From Roridomyces roridus (lineage: Eukaryota > Basidiomycota > Agaricomycetes > Agaricales > Mycenaceae): a stretch of 64,000 nt of DNA. Shown piece after piece: positions 21,971 to 33,726 of this stretch. Position numbers and translations under genes: made by a program. Position 1 is the first letter of the stretch, and every line of letters starts with the position of its first letter. The stretch is taken from assembly GCA_029378245.1 (NCBI GenBank), contig JARKIF010000173.1, positions 1-64,000 on the forward strand, written 5' to 3'. The notes under the pieces were generated by a model, which saw only the letters and a program-made list of their open reading frames with translations, was not told the DNA's origin and made no database searches.

Positions 21971-21991
21971 ATCTCTCCGCAGCAACTTGAA

Positions 21992-22939
21992 ATGGCCTCC
22001 CCCAACGACTCTCGTCAATCGACACGTCGCATACAACGATACCATGCTGCGTTGAACAACTTCCGCTCCACCTCGAGAAATAGCAATCGTCCTCCGACTC
22101 CCCCACTTGTTGTAGATCTACCTCGGCTCTCTGAAACAATCTCCACTTCCGACATTCACCCACAAACGCAATCCCCGCTTTTCGGCGTCCTATTCCCCGA
22201 AATACGCAATATAATCTTCATCCACGCGTTGAGGGAGTACGACGACCGTTCAAAGCCATACGACCAACACTCCTACTATTACCGGCCAGGTTACGAGTGC
22301 GCAGGGAAGATTGCAACTGACTTGCTGCTCACATGCCGGGTTATCTACCTCGAAACGCACCTCGCGCCCGTAGCTCTCAACGAGCACGTGTTCTGGTACG
22401 AGTCAGCTCGCGCCCCGCCGGGCAAGTGGAAGTCCAATGACAACGCGTATTTTGGACGGATGACAGAACAGCAGCGCGCTGCCGTTCAGCGCGTGCATGT
22501 CTTTCCCCAGATGTTTTGGCTGGAGAAGCGGAGTGCGCAGAGGTGGCTTACGGGTCTCAAGGGCTTCTCTCTCACCATCACGATCCGCCATACCGATTGG
22601 TGGTTCTGGGAGGACGGGGAGCCGCTCCGCATGGAGGAGCCGGCTCAGCAGTGGGGAAAGTGGATCGGCAGTATGCCGCAGATCAAGCAACTCGAGTTCG
22701 AGTTTGAGACTATCGATGAGAAGAAGGGGCAGCTCGAAGAGCGTGTGAGGAGCGCGGTGAGGTGGAAGTTTCCGCTTGAAGGAGGGGGAAAGCTAGTCCA
22801 CGATGGATGTGCGCCGGTTCAGTCCATGTGGCTCGGGAGTTCTCGGATGAATCGGGACTCGCTTCGCCCAAGGAATGGGGTATATGCCATGGACCTCAAG
22901 CATCATGTCACGAAATTCAGGTTTATCCGCACTGTCTAA
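21992..22939 (+). CDS. F-box-like / DUF7730-type protein, copy 2
   Basis: This is a single-exon gene of 315 codons and a paralogue of 20717-21742. It shares LFPEIRNIIFIHALREYDDR, PGYECAGKIATDLLLTCRVI, YLETHLAPVALNEHVFW, MTEQQRAAVQRVHVF and FPLEGGGKLVHDGCAPVQSM. It lacks the acidic insertion seen near the end of copy 1 and has a longer Ser/Pro-rich N-terminus (RPPTPPLVVDLPRLS). The start MASPNDSRQS at 21992 is preferred because the upstream in-frame codons lie in the dispersed repeat. Function unknown. It is convergent with D-amino-acid oxidase, 35 bp away. Confidence 0.65.
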   Translation: MASPNDSRQSTRRIQRYHAALNNFRSTSRNSNRPPTPPLVVDLPRLSETISTSDIHPQTQSPLFGVLFPEIRNIIFIHALREYDDRSKPYDQHSYYYRPGYECAGKIATDLLLTCRVIYLETHLAPVALNEHVFWYESARAPPGKWKSNDNAYFGRMTEQQRAAVQRVHVFPQMFWLEKRSAQRWLTGLKGFSLTITIRHTDWWFWEDGEPLRMEEPAQQWGKWIGSMPQIKQLEFEFETIDEKKGQLEERVRSAVRWKFPLEGGGKLVHDGCAPVQSMWLGSSRMNRDSLRPRNGVYAMDLKHHVTKFRFIRTV

Positions 22940-22974
22940 GTAGTCGGGGAATTTATTTGTATTTATTCTTGTCT

Positions 22975-24417
22975 TCAAGTCGCAAGGGCTGCCTTGAGCA
23001 AGTCGACCGCCCGATTCGCAGAAGGCCAGGACTCTTGGTACCCCGCCCCTCCGTGCCTGTTGAATTTAGCATTTGAACATTCGAGCACTGGAATTCATTC
23101 GTACCCGTAATTGTGGATTATAGGAATGGCTTGTCCGTTGATTTCTGCGAGTGGTTGGAACCGGAGAACAAGGAGCAATGGATACGTACCGAGAGAAGTG
23201 CACTCAATGCGCACACCACCCTTCCTCGACGGACGCAGGCCCACACATTCTTCTATAACGTCCAAATCATTGATGTCGGGATTCTCGCCGCGCTTTCCCT
23301 CGGGAAGCAGTTTGGGGAATACCGTGACTACGCGCTCTTTCATGGCTTTGACAGTTTCAGGGCGCGAAGTTGGGTGCCTAGTCTGCATGAAGATGAAAGT
23401 CCGGGTTGAGCTGGCGACTTACCAGTCGTTCTCTTGCCAAGTTCCTCCGACAATGACGTCTCCACTTTGACGAGGGATAACGTAGGTGATGTCCGAGTTC
23501 CTGAACGAGTAAGTCATTCCTTCGGTGCCAACCCAGGGTGCACGGATGAGAAGTGTTTCTCCGCGTGTGGGGTACATGTCGGTATCTAGAAAGAGTCAGC
23601 GGTGAAGGGATAGGACGCATATATTTACCCATAACGTTGCCAAGCGTAAGCGCGCCCAGGCCGGTACAATTAATCACAGCCGCTGGGATTGAAGACGGTG
23701 CGGAATGGGTTGAACCAGCGGGGAATGGCTCGCAAGGTGAACGGTCTGAGATGAGGCTGGACAGGGACGGAATGCTAGTCCTGAAGGCCTTTCCGCCCAA
23801 GGATTGGAACCGCTTGAGCAGATACGCAAGATACCTCGGGACATCGAAATACAACTGGGATCCGTGTGGTTCAATTTTCCATGTTGGCAGGCGGATTACT
23901 GACCGTTGGATACTCTGCCCCGCGCACAACGCCAGTAGGAAGCTCGTTAGCGTCGAGAAGACGGAACCACCAAGCTTTCGAGTAAAAGTCGGCTTGATGT
24001 TTAAACTGTTCGGATGTTCCCTCCTAATGAAAGTCAGAGGATTTTATGGGACAATAAAGCAGTTTTCACAATTTCCGAGTGCAAGATGACAGTTCCAGTC
24101 ATGATTGGCACAGAGGGATCTTCCTTCATGAGGTCTTGGACGATTGGAATGGTTTCTCGGTCGAGCTCTGTACAACGCCGTTGAATCAACTCCAGGGTGA
24201 AAAATACAGACGAACGATGTGCCAATGAGCCATATGATTCAAAGGTACTGTGGTTGGCTCCGGCCCAGCAGGAGGCATATTTAATGCTCTTGGGGTCGCC
24301 GGGAAAGATTTCTGCAAAGATAGTGACGTTGTATCCGGCTTCGAGCGCACGAATGGCGGTGGAAAGGCCAGACACGCCAGCGCCGACTACGAATACGTGT
24401 CGGGTGTTCTTCGTCAT
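22975..24417 (-). CDS. D-amino-acid oxidase family flavoenzyme
   Basis: This FAD enzyme oxidises D-amino acids (or D-aspartate) to 2-oxo acids, ammonia and H2O2. The N-terminal dinucleotide fold is clear: HVFVVGAGVSGLSTAIRALE. Exons then give ASCWAGANHSTFE, the tyrosine-bearing KHQADFYSKAWW region, INCTGLGALTLG, MYPTRGETLLI, SDITYVIPRQSGDVIVGGT, GLRPSRKGGVRIE, and at the end NYGHGGAGYQESWPSANRAV, recovered by splicing out 23052-23101. All are DAAO landmarks. The C-terminal residues are ALAT, with no obvious PTS1 (SKL-type) signal, unlike many peroxisomal DAAOs. It is divergent from the desaturase across 137 bp carrying a repeated palindrome. Substrate (neutral or acidic D-amino acid) cannot be told. 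Confidence 0.9.
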
Positions 24418-24436
24418 GGGAGTATAGATGAAGAGA

Positions 24437-24493
24437 GTCGGCCGACGGCAGTTTGGAGTAGGTCATCAGAAGTAGAGAAGAGAGTCGGCCGAC
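24437..24493. promoter_or_regulatory. Two copies of a perfect 10-bp palindrome between D-amino-acid oxidase and desaturase
   Basis: GTCGGCCGAC occurs at 24437-24446 and 24484-24493, each inside a 21-bp identical direct repeat, 47 bp apart. CGG/CCG half sites arranged as an inverted repeat recall binding sites of fungal Zn2Cys6 regulators. The repeats sit in the 137-bp shared promoter. Confidence 0.6.
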
Positions 24494-24554
24494 GGCACGA
24501 CGCGTCCAGGCGCGGTCAGGAACTGTCACCGTCACGCAAGTCACGCCTTTCCTC

Positions 24555-25848
24555 ATGAGCGCTGGCAAGTATAGACCCCTACCGCCCTCACATTTTTCTC
24601 ATCCCCTGCCAGATTTTAGTCTCTACGGCGGCGCAGAGTCCCTCAGTGAGGGCAAGAAATCAGCCCGAGCGCCACGTCGGACCACCGTTCAAGTCCCCAC
24701 CGAAAAAGATAATGGCCACGACCACATTGCGCCCCCTCAGAACCCAGCCGACTATCTCTGGCTCATGACAGAGGAGCCCCACCGTACCCGCCGCATGGAA
24801 ATCTTAAAGGCACACCCAGAGGTAAGCAGGTCCAGGTACAGCATCGTTTGTGCTAACATGGCCCAGGTTACCAAACTCATGGGACACGAACCCCTCACGA
24901 AATACGTCGTTCTCGGTGTCGTCTCCCTCCAGCTATACTGCGCCTTTGCCCTGCGGCATACCCACCCCTTGTCACCCCTCTTCCTCGCCTGTGCTTATAT
25001 CATTGGCGGCACGGCCAACCACAATCTGTTCCTGGCCATCCACGAGATCACCCACAACCTCGCATTCAAGGGAATCGCGCCCAATAAACTATTCGCCATC
25101 TTTGCAAATCTGCCTATTGGCATACCCTATTCAGTCATGTTCAAGGGATACCACATGGAACACCACAAGTACCTCGGTCAAGATACCATAGACACTGACC
25201 TTCCGACACGCCTGGAGCTCGTCTTCCTAAACAACGTCTTGGGAAAAGTATTCTTTGCGTGCGTCTTCCATTCTATATCTTGGAGCGACTACTCATCCAC
25301 TCTCCAGCACCTTCCAAATCTTCTTCTACGCCCTGCGCCCGGGTATCGTCCGCGCGCAGCGTCTCAACCACTGGCACTTTCTCAACTTTGCCGCCCAAAT
25401 CATCTTCAACTACCTTCTCATCACCAACTTTGGCTGGCACCCTTACATGTACCTCCTCTTCAGCAGCTTCTTTGCAGGAAGCCTCCACCCCTGCGCCGGC
25501 CACTTTATCGCAGAGCATTACCTCTGGGACGGCCTCGAGCAGGAAACATACAGCTATTACGGCCCTCTCAATATCCTCGCCTACAACGTCGGGTACCACA
25601 ATGAGCACCACGACTTTCCGTCCATCCCGTGGACGCGCTTGCCTGCCCTCCGCGCCCTCGCACCCGAGGTATACGAGAGCCTTCCATCCCATCCTTCTTG
25701 GCCCATGGTCATCGTGAATTTCATTCGCGACAAGGAAGTCGGGATTTTCGCACGTGCGAAACGCCTGTCCAAGGCGGCGCGTGCTGCGGCTGATGCTGCG
25801 GCAAAGCACGGGGATGATGAACTGTCTGAATCGGACAAGAGCGAGTAG
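24555..25848 (+). CDS. DES1: Sphingolipid (dihydroceramide) delta-4 desaturase
   Basis: It introduces the 4,5-trans double bond into the long-chain base of ceramide in the endoplasmic reticulum. Exons: 24555-24821, 24867-25258 and 25308-25848. The N-terminal lipid-desaturase domain starts near DYLWLMTEEPHRTRRMEILK, the signature of this family. The three histidine boxes are present: HEITHN, HMEHHKY and NEHHDF. Hydrophobic segments surround them (LGVVSLQLYCAFAL, LFAIFANLPIGIPYSVMF, IIFNYLLI). The C-terminus is Ala/Lys-rich and acidic (DDELSESDKSE). The start at 24555 gives an N-terminal extension of about 65 residues before the domain. In fungi this enzyme feeds the glucosylceramide branch. 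Confidence in family is high; head-group fate is not visible. Confidence 0.92.
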
Positions 25849-25923
25849 ACGTGTAATCTTGTAAAGTACAACAACAGCGATTTGGACAGCAGAAACGAAA
25901 TGCAAAAACACACAGTACACCAT

Positions 25924-28900
25924 CTATTCTTCCCCAACCGCTCGTTTCAGCACATCCTGCCAATCGAGCGCCAGTTTGTTGAGCGTCTTGCTGCGAGCAA
26001 AGGCTGACAAGACATCCTTGACCAGTTCGCGCTTGACCAATCCCGCAACAGTCGGAGACCAGGAATCCCCGGATCGTCTGAGACGACTTGAGCAGGAATA
26101 CAGGAAAGAAGAGAAACGCACGAGTAGACAGGCCCCATAAGCTCCCTGATCAACTCTTCCGCCTTGCCCTTGAAGCCTTCGTCCGCAATCTTCTTTGTAT
26201 ACTGCGACAGCGCCTGCTTGTACTCGGTCGGACTATCCAGCAACCTCGCCGAATGCATCCGCGTCTCCAGGTGCCCAAGCGTCATGGCCAAATTCCACAA
26301 CTTGGGCCGCTTCTTGTCGGCCCCATCAGGTGTGCCTCTCCCAGCTATGCTGCCCTCGGTGATACTGAGAACGCCACGGTTGGCAGTGGGGTTGGTCAAC
26401 GAGCGCTGGCGGGCTTGCCACACGTCCGAGCCCTCGGACCACCAGCGTTCCGTGAGCTTGACGAACGAGAGTAGCGCGGGGTCGTACGAGTAGACAACTC
26501 CGCTCGAGCATGTAATAATGGCAGCTCCACTTGGCTGTACTTTCGCCGATGTAATAGTATCATTTGGTGACGCCAAAATGGTAGAAAGAGAGACGGGAGG
26601 GAAAAGGGCGGCTTGTTTCTTGATGTCCCACGAAAACAGTTGCCCCGCAGATGTTACTAACAGCAAGATATTGCTACGACCGTCTATGAAGGAACAGGGG
26701 GAGCCCAGATTCATGGTCGCCATTAATCTGTGCTGTCGTCGGTAATAATACAGTGGATACAGATTAAACACCTACCGTCGGCCGTTATGCGAATAGACAA
26801 TCACCGAGCCATCGGTCAGGGCAACCGCACAGAAACGCGAAGAGGCACATACGACCAACGCAGGAGAGGGCAGATAATCTAGCCATTGTGTATGTTTGCC
26901 AGACACGAGGGATATCTCGGGAGGATCTGCACGTGATCAGAATCAAAACGGGGGGAAAAGAGGAAGAAGAAACCTTCGCTATCCTCGTCCTCTGGGTTGA
27001 CCGCCTCCAAGATATCATCGCTGCCCTCTACCGTCGCGTAGATTCGTGTCATCAGCGGAGCCACAGGCAAAGATATGGATCCAGCATTCCAATGTGCGGG
27101 AACAGCTGCGCCACTGCCCGGTGCAAGTTCCTTTACGGGCACGACAACCCGTTTGCGCTCTCCGCCAAGGGTTCGCGGTCGCTTCGGCTCCTCGCCATCG
27201 GGGCCCATCGCCGAAGCTCGGCGTTTCCGGCCATTCTCCATGGCATCAATCCGCACGTCCGTTGAAGGACCCCACATTTCCGCGTCCACATCGAATACAC
27301 TCGGCGCTCGTTCCTGCTGCTGGTTCAGCTGTGCCCGCTTCGAGATGGAGACGCCAGTTAATGCAGGTGCTCCAAAAGGAGCCGACATGGAAGTGGACGC
27401 AGATGGCACATTTTGTGGTGGAGGAAGATGTTGAGGGAGAGTCGGCATAGAAATCGGAACAGTCGTAAGGCCCGCGCGTTTCTTTCCTCCGCGTTTTGCC
27501 ACAAGGACATTGACGCGTTCGCCGCCCGAACCGACGTTGCCAAACCCAGTTTGATCGCTCGTAATGTTTTGCGATTGAGACGACTGCATCTTGGGCGATG
27601 GTGGCGGCGTCAGCTGCCTGACGGTGGTATGCGAGAAGCCCTCTGGGATCGGTGGGGAAGCAAAGCCAAACTTTTTCAGATACGAGGTTTGCACGCTGTG
27701 TGGACAAAGTCCTTCGAGTTCGTCCGGGTCAAAGTTGAAGACTGCGAGCGTTCCGTCGGATGAAACAGCGTAGAGTGTAAGACCATCCCACGACCTGCAA
27801 CGTAGATGGTTAGATTTAGCAATGATCATTGTTTGACGGCATGACGGACCAGTTGAGGTCCATGATTTGCCGCTCGAACACTTCCTTGGCGACAATCAGC
27901 GGGCGGGCAGATTTCGTCTGCCAGATTGAGATGGAACGGTCGTCTGCACCCAGAGCGACGACCGAACAAATGTTGGAGGTGAGCACCGGGAGTTGCGTGT
28001 TACGCAAAAAGATGTGGGGGTTGTACGACTGAGTGAATTTTAGTCAAAAGGAAATGAAGGCAAATGAGGCGCACCGCGACTTCGACCGTGTTTTCGTGGC
28101 CAACGAGACTGATTTCCGAAGTCCAAGTGTTGCGTGTTATGACCGACGCGATAAACACGAAACCCTTGTTGTTTGTCGCGTTGGACGCGGTGATATGTGC
28201 GCCGTCCGGGGACCAGCTGGAGAAATTGAAGGAGAGAAAAATCGGAAGTGGATGATATTCACCTCAAACGCCTGAAGAAAGTACTCCCAGGGGAGTCTTC
28301 AAACGGCTTCGTGACCTCGGCCTCGAGCGACCAGTCCGTAGTGTTCCAAATCTTTACGGTCCGGTCATCCGACTGAGTGGCTAGGAATTCGCCAACAGGG
28401 TCCCAGCACACGCCCTTGACGAACCCCTGGTGCTGGTCCAGTTTCCGAAGCTGTTCTGTATACTCGTTAATCCGTGTTTTGAAGAATTAGAGGAAAGGAC
28501 GCGCCATGGGTGAACCCACACCAGATAATCACTTTTGAGTCGAGCCCGACGGACGCGAGGTAGCGGTCGCCCGGGGACCAAGCCACGTCGGTGACGTCTA
28601 ACAATGAGTATGCAGTAGAGACAGAGGTAGAAAGGTTTGCTCACCACTATCGTGCCCCGGTAACCGTTTCAAAGGCTTCCATCCCTCGACATTGATTTCG
28701 TCGGTGCCCCATACTCTCCCTTTCGCTGCCCTATTGCCTTTGAGAAAAGAAAGACGCGAAGAAGACCAACGCACGGGTCAAAGTCCCATATCATGACAAT
28801 GGCATCGTCGCTTCCACTAGCCAGCCATTTGCCCGAGTTTGCCCATCGCACGGTAAGAACGGGGCCGTTGTGCATGGTGAGGGTGCAGAGGGATTTGGGC

Positions 28901-29097
28901 AGCTTGTTGGAGAGCTCGGACGCGCTGCTGAGGATCGGCTTTGTGCTCCATATTCGTATCTTGGCATCGAGGCCACCGGTGGCTATGCGTGAACCATCGG
29001 GGTGAACGTGGACAGAGAAGATGGAGAGGGCCTTGGACGTGTCGGTCTTGGCCGACGAGTCTCTGTGGGCCACCCACGCTGGTTTGGTGAAGCGCAT
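25924..29097 (-). CDS. HIR1: HIR1/HIRA histone chaperone subunit
   Basis: This is the WD40 subunit of the replication-independent H3-H4 deposition complex in the nucleus. The start MRFTKPAWVAHRD at 29097 matches the HIR family N-terminus. WD repeats follow through about 27800: IFSVHVHPDGSRIATGGLD, RIWSTKPI, WLASGSDDAIVMIWD, DVAWSPGDRYLASVGLD, DDRSISIWQTKSARP, SWDGLTLYAVSSDGT. A low-complexity, basic middle (near 27150-27500) is typical of the HIRA B-domain region and carries probable nuclear localisation signals (GRKRRAS, KRPRTLGGERKR). The C-terminal HIRA domain includes CSSGVVYSYDPALLSFVKL and ends KRAVGEE. About ten short introns separate the exons. It is convergent with the desaturase (75 bp) and codirectional with the secreted-protein gene upstream. 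Confidence 0.9.
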
Positions 29098-29213
29098 CAG
29101 TGGGTTTCCATTTTTGGTCAAGAGAGCTCAGAAATTATTTTGGTGGAATAATACAACAAATATGGTGCTAAACGATACAGTAAGACGTCCATGAACCGAC
29201 CTAAACAACACGT

Positions 29214-30313
29214 CTAGTATCCCGAAAAACTGAAGGCATCATTGTTCGCAGCCGCAGCAGAACTGGGTGCAGGGACGAGGGTGAGGATGGATTGGCTGGC
29301 AGCAGGCGCGTTGTTTGCATTGTTGGCTGCAGCAGGGGTGGCAGCGGGAGCTTCTGTGAGCAGGATAATGGAGCCACTGGCAGAAGCGCCAGAGCCATTG
29401 TCCGCGGCGGAAGGAGTGGCGGCAGGCGCGGTGAGCTGGATGATGGAACTGCTGCTGCTGCCGCTGTTGAGAGCAGGGGCAGCACTTGCACTGGGGGCAG
29501 CACTTGCACTGGGGGCTGCACCACCGCCGTTGACGATGGTGGTAACAGGCACTCCACCCTCTGCAGAAAGCAAAGAGAGTAGGGACGCAGCTGCAGAACC
29601 GTCAAGGGTGGTAGTGGTGGGCGGGAGAGTCACAGTTCCCGAGGGAGGAACGGTAATAGAGACGGTCGACGTGGTGGGAGCAACAGTGACGGTGACTGTA
29701 ACCTCACCGCCCTTGGTGACGGTGGTGGTAGTGCTCTGTGAGCTGCCATTGTCGTCATCTCCGTTGTCGGAATCGCACGTGTCATCGTCGCCATTATCGT
29801 CCGTGTCAGGGTCGCAGGTATCGTCATCGGACGACTCGGATGCGACGGCAATTTGGTTGGAAGCACCGGTGGATTGGATGGTGCTCAAAGCATTCTTCTC
29901 GCTCGTGCAGGTGACGTTCTGCAGAAAGGTCAGAGATACAATCACCAAGCAGTAGATGGAAAACGCACAGTTCCGGGTTGTGAGACCAACGGGACGGCAA
30001 AGCATGAAAGGCTACTGGGGCAGCCCTGCGTTTGCCATTTGGTGTTGACGCAGTTGGCCAAATCTCCGTTGATACACGCGACTTGCCCAGCTAGAGACAA
30101 AATCTGAGTCTGAAGCAGACGATGTAGAAGGAGGAACGCACCAGTGCACGCGTCAGCGGTGGTCAAGTTCTGGAATTGGGCATTAAGATTTTGTGCGTCT
30201 TGTCCATTCTTGAGGAGCGAGGCAGCGTCGAGGACGTCTCTCGAGACGAGGACAGGGGCGGCGTTGATGAGGGTTGCGGAAACAAGCAAATAAAAGGGCG
30301 TGAGGGAGAACAT
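29214..30313 (-). CDS. Secreted Cys-containing protein with Ser/Thr/Ala/Asp-rich tail
   Basis: A signal peptide is evident (MFSLTPFYLLVSATLINAAP). The next exons hold a small cysteine-bearing domain (ADACTG, QVACINGDLANCVNTKWQTQ, CPSSLSCFAVPL, NVTCTSEKNA). Then comes an Asp-rich stretch (DDDTCDPDTDDNGDDDTCDS), and Thr/Val repeats lead into a long Ala/Ser/Pro-rich tail. A PSASAA pentad-like duplication is visible near 29490-29520. Three exons are joined by introns near 30085-30140 and 29925-29980. In basidiomycetes such proteins are usually extracellular or wall-associated; I do not know this family. The ending SFSGY has no obvious GPI signal. The Asp-rich patch could bind cations (inference). 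Confidence 0.75.
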
Positions 30314-30422
30314 GGTTGCTCGTCAAGTGCGTTGAAGGAAAGGCGTTCGTGAAAACAGCTCCTGGCTGGTGGTGAGGGGAATAAGAAGGGCGGTGTAGAG
30401 TAGCCATGGTCCTCGCGTTGGG

Positions 30423-30430
30423 TTTTTATA
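30423..30430 (-). promoter_or_regulatory. TATA box of the secreted-protein gene
   Basis: On the minus strand TATAAAAA lies about 110 bp before the ATG at 30313. Confidence 0.45.
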
Positions 30431-30971
30431 CGCCGCCAAAGAGTACAATGAGGAATGTGTGGCCATTGTTCGAAGTTGAGGACAATGCCAGCACAGCCAC
30501 TCGGACAATTGGCCATCGAGGACAAGGTCGCTCAAATATCGGGACACAAAGCGGGCCATTGACGAGAAGTTTGGTAGAGACCGTCGACGACATTGTCCAT
30601 TGTGCAGCAGGAGAACAAAATAAATGCATTGAAATATGGCTTGCGCTACTATCTAGAAATCCATCATAATCCCCTCTCGAAGACAGTAGAGTTGCTAGCG
30701 AAAGCGCGTCCTGATTCACTCTCCGACGGCTGTAGATTGGAAGACCCGTCTTCGCGCAAGTTGGCGGGTAGATGGGGGGCAAAACGTCGTTGAGAAGAAA
30801 CGATTGATGCCACGCAAGCCTTATATACAGTCCCGGAGTTGCCGAGTGATCGCCGAGTCACGTTTTATTCGAGGTCATACAAAATCGTACATACAACAAA
30901 ACAGTGCTTTTCTTCAGCAAAGACGCGAGAAACCAGCCTGTTGCTTCGCGTCCTCAGGAGGCCTGGTCCTT
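30431..30971. other. Spacer without a supported gene
   Basis: The spacer lies between the secreted-protein promoter and the presumed 3' end of glutamate decarboxylase. A TATATA near 30830 has no gene to serve that I can see. Confidence 0.35.
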
Positions 30972-33726
30972 TCAACAGGGACGCGAGAACCCAACCTGCT
31001 GCTTCTCCTCCTGCCCAGTCGAGCCAAAGTTGTCTGGCCGTCCGTGTTCCTTGTCGGGCTGGTGTAGAGTCTGATTTTGAAGCAGCATCGCCGCGGTGCT
31101 TGAATCTACAAACACGGGAATCAGTCAAAGACGTTATTGCGAAAGAGAGAATAAAAAGGTGGGAGGTTACGTGAAGAGGAAGAAGAGAAGAACGACAAAG
31201 GGTAGCGCAAGGACGTGAAAAAGAAGAAAGCAGTAAAGAGATGATAGATAAAGGTGAATGGGAAAAAGAGCGTTTCAACGAGGCGCTCCGGACCACGTTT
31301 AGCTACAGGGAGGGGCAAGTGGATGGTCGAGGAAGCAGGGGTGGATGATGGGGTTTCAGAACGTGAAGAAGAATCGTGAAAGGGAAGCGACAATGGGTAG
31401 GGGATTGCAGCAGGGTACACCATCGCGGAACCCTTCTCACGGGTGAAAGAACGGTGTGAAGGAACAGGGGGTAAAGCGGACGAAGGGGGGAGGGACATGG
31501 CATGTGCTACGCCCTCTACGTGCACTGCCGAAGCAGGATTCGCGAACATGGTCCGTGAAGACGCAGACGTACCCATAAGTCCCTCGGTGATCTCCAAAAT
31601 ATCCACGATCAACCGCTCGAGGAGGTCCTCGCTCAGAGTCTCGCGAACTTAGTCATGTCAGCGTGCGAAGGATATGCCAAAAAAAGAGTTGGTACGCACC
31701 CACAACGCGGAGGATCTGCGTGTCGGTCTCGCCCTCGGGGGCATTATAGTTGGGCACGATCCATCCCTTGGTACGGAGCATCGACTGAATCCACGCCTGC
31801 TGCACATGCGGGAACTCGGCCGCAAACTTGTCAGAGAGCCGGAAGGACACGACAGGCAGCCCGCGTTCATACAACTCGGGCTCGTCCGTGTCTTCGGCAG
31901 TCGCCAGCTCGGCTTGGCCACGGGCAGAGAGCTTGTGGATATTGCTCATGACGGTAAAGTACGTGGCTTCGAGCGCGCGGGAGAGCATGCGGGCATTGCG
32001 AAGATCCTTCATTGCGATGCGGCGGTAGCCATCGAATCCTTGAGATATATGTGAGCGGAGAAATGTGGATTGAAGGATAACCAACCCAGGTTGAGGAAAT
32101 TGAACATCTGAGCGATAATGGGAGACGCAGGCTTGGAGAAGTTGCTGGAACGATATTCTCAGTACGATGTAATGAGAAACTGAAGTACACGCACAGAGTA
32201 AAGGAGTATTCAACGCTGCCAAGGTAATCTTGAAGTGGAATAAGCAAATCAATTCAAGAGAAAGAGAAGACTACTAACGAAGCTCGAAAATCAGGTCCTT
32301 GTGCAGCAGGGACTCGTCGCGCCACAGGATCCATCCAAGGCCAGCGTAGACGAGCCCGAATTTGTGACCACTATTGCAACACTTGAGTACGAGTAGGCTG
32401 GTGGATAAGAAACGCACCTCGTGTTGATTGACACGACGCGGGGCACATCGAAAGCCCACTTGTAGTCTGGGTAAGCGAATGGGGCAATGAACGCGCCAGA
32501 CGCGCCATCAACGTGGATAGGGATATCGAGACCGGTACGCTCCTGGAGTTTGTCCACTGAAAGAACATCAATGCACGTCGGATTGGACGGATGGTGACAT
32601 ACAAAGATCGGACATGAGCTGGAGAATGTATGAGACCAAAAATATATCAAGAGAAGCAAACGTGCCTGGACGTCCTCAAAATGGCCCGTGTAGGTCGATC
32701 CAAGGATAACCCTGTTACATTCAGTCTAGGCTTCAAGTTATTTCGGCTACTCACATCACCTGCGCTCAAATAAGTCGACGTGACAGAAAGAAATAAGCCA
32801 CTCACTCCGATAGTATTCTCGTCAATGTATTCAATCGCGTCGTGGGGATTCATGACATAGTTGGTGGAGGCGTTGACGGGGACCAGACGCGCCTCTACGT
32901 CCCAGTAGCTGATTGCATGGGTAAGTCAAAGCTCGAGGAGACACCTGTAGACGAACCGGGCGAATTTTTCGAGAGCGACTTGAGCATTGGAGCCAAAGAC
33001 AATGTTGGGATGATAATAGTCCTTCCCTGCAGCCTTCCTCGCCTCTTGCCAACCTACAAGCCGATTCAGTAAGGCATAGTGGGGCGTTGTATGAAATTCC
33101 GCACGCTTCTTCATCGCCAGACCGCCAAGCATGATAGCTTCGGATGAGCCCGCAGTGGAGGTGCCGATTACTTTGCCCTCTTTGGGAGCTTTCCAGAGAT
33201 CGGCGACTGGATTAAGATGTCAAGCTGGGTCGAGCCATCGGAAGGACAGTGGACGCACTCATCGAAATGCAACGAGAACTGCACGAAACAAGGTATCAGC
33301 GAAGGATAACGTACGAAACGAGGTCACCAGCTGCTTACTGGACCATGGTCGCCGCAGGATATTCATCTAAGTCCACCTGGTTCTTGTTCATGTTCTCAAT
33401 GATGAGCTTGTTCGCCTCCTCGGGCATCCAGGTGTGGACGAAAGACGCGAGATTCAGCAGCGGATTGCCATCGAGGGCGGTCTCATCGTGGAGAAGCTGG
33501 TAAGCGGCCTTGGAGTTGATTCCGACCTTAGGCATCGTGTACTTCGGAATATTCGCCTCATCGCGCGACCAAGACTGGTGAACGGTCTGGCGGCCAAGGC
33601 TCGCGGTATGCTTGCGATGCTGATGTTCCTTGCTCTTTTCGATGACCTCATCGGCGTTGACTAGCAGAGTGAGCGGACGTAGCGATGGGCAAACACTGAA
33701 CGCTCACTGTGGCGAGAAAGAGACAT
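30972..33726 (-). CDS. GAD1: Glutamate decarboxylase (C-terminal exon uncertain)
   Basis: This PLP enzyme converts glutamate to GABA and CO2 in the cytosol and takes part in the GABA shunt and acid or oxidative stress. The start MSLSRH at 33726 is followed by an intron and then [20 protein letters not shown]. Later landmarks are [86 protein letters not shown], the PLP lysine segment [37 protein letters not shown], and PVVSFRLSD. After [14 protein letters not shown] the tail becomes Ser/Pro-rich. I place the last exon at about 31106-30972, ending SRPC, because fungal GADs often end in Cys. The intron before it would be unusually long (near 190 nt), so the C-terminus is tentative. Confidence 0.85.

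Noticed and set aside
27046..27434. Plus-strand ORFs opposite HIR1
   Set aside because: Shadows of the low-complexity middle of HIR1, whose WD repeats and C-terminal domain fix the minus strand.
29242..29955. 237-codon plus-strand ORF opposite the secreted protein
   Set aside because: It is the complement of the Ala/Ser/Asp low-complexity coding sequence. The minus-strand signal peptide, cysteines and introns decide the strand.
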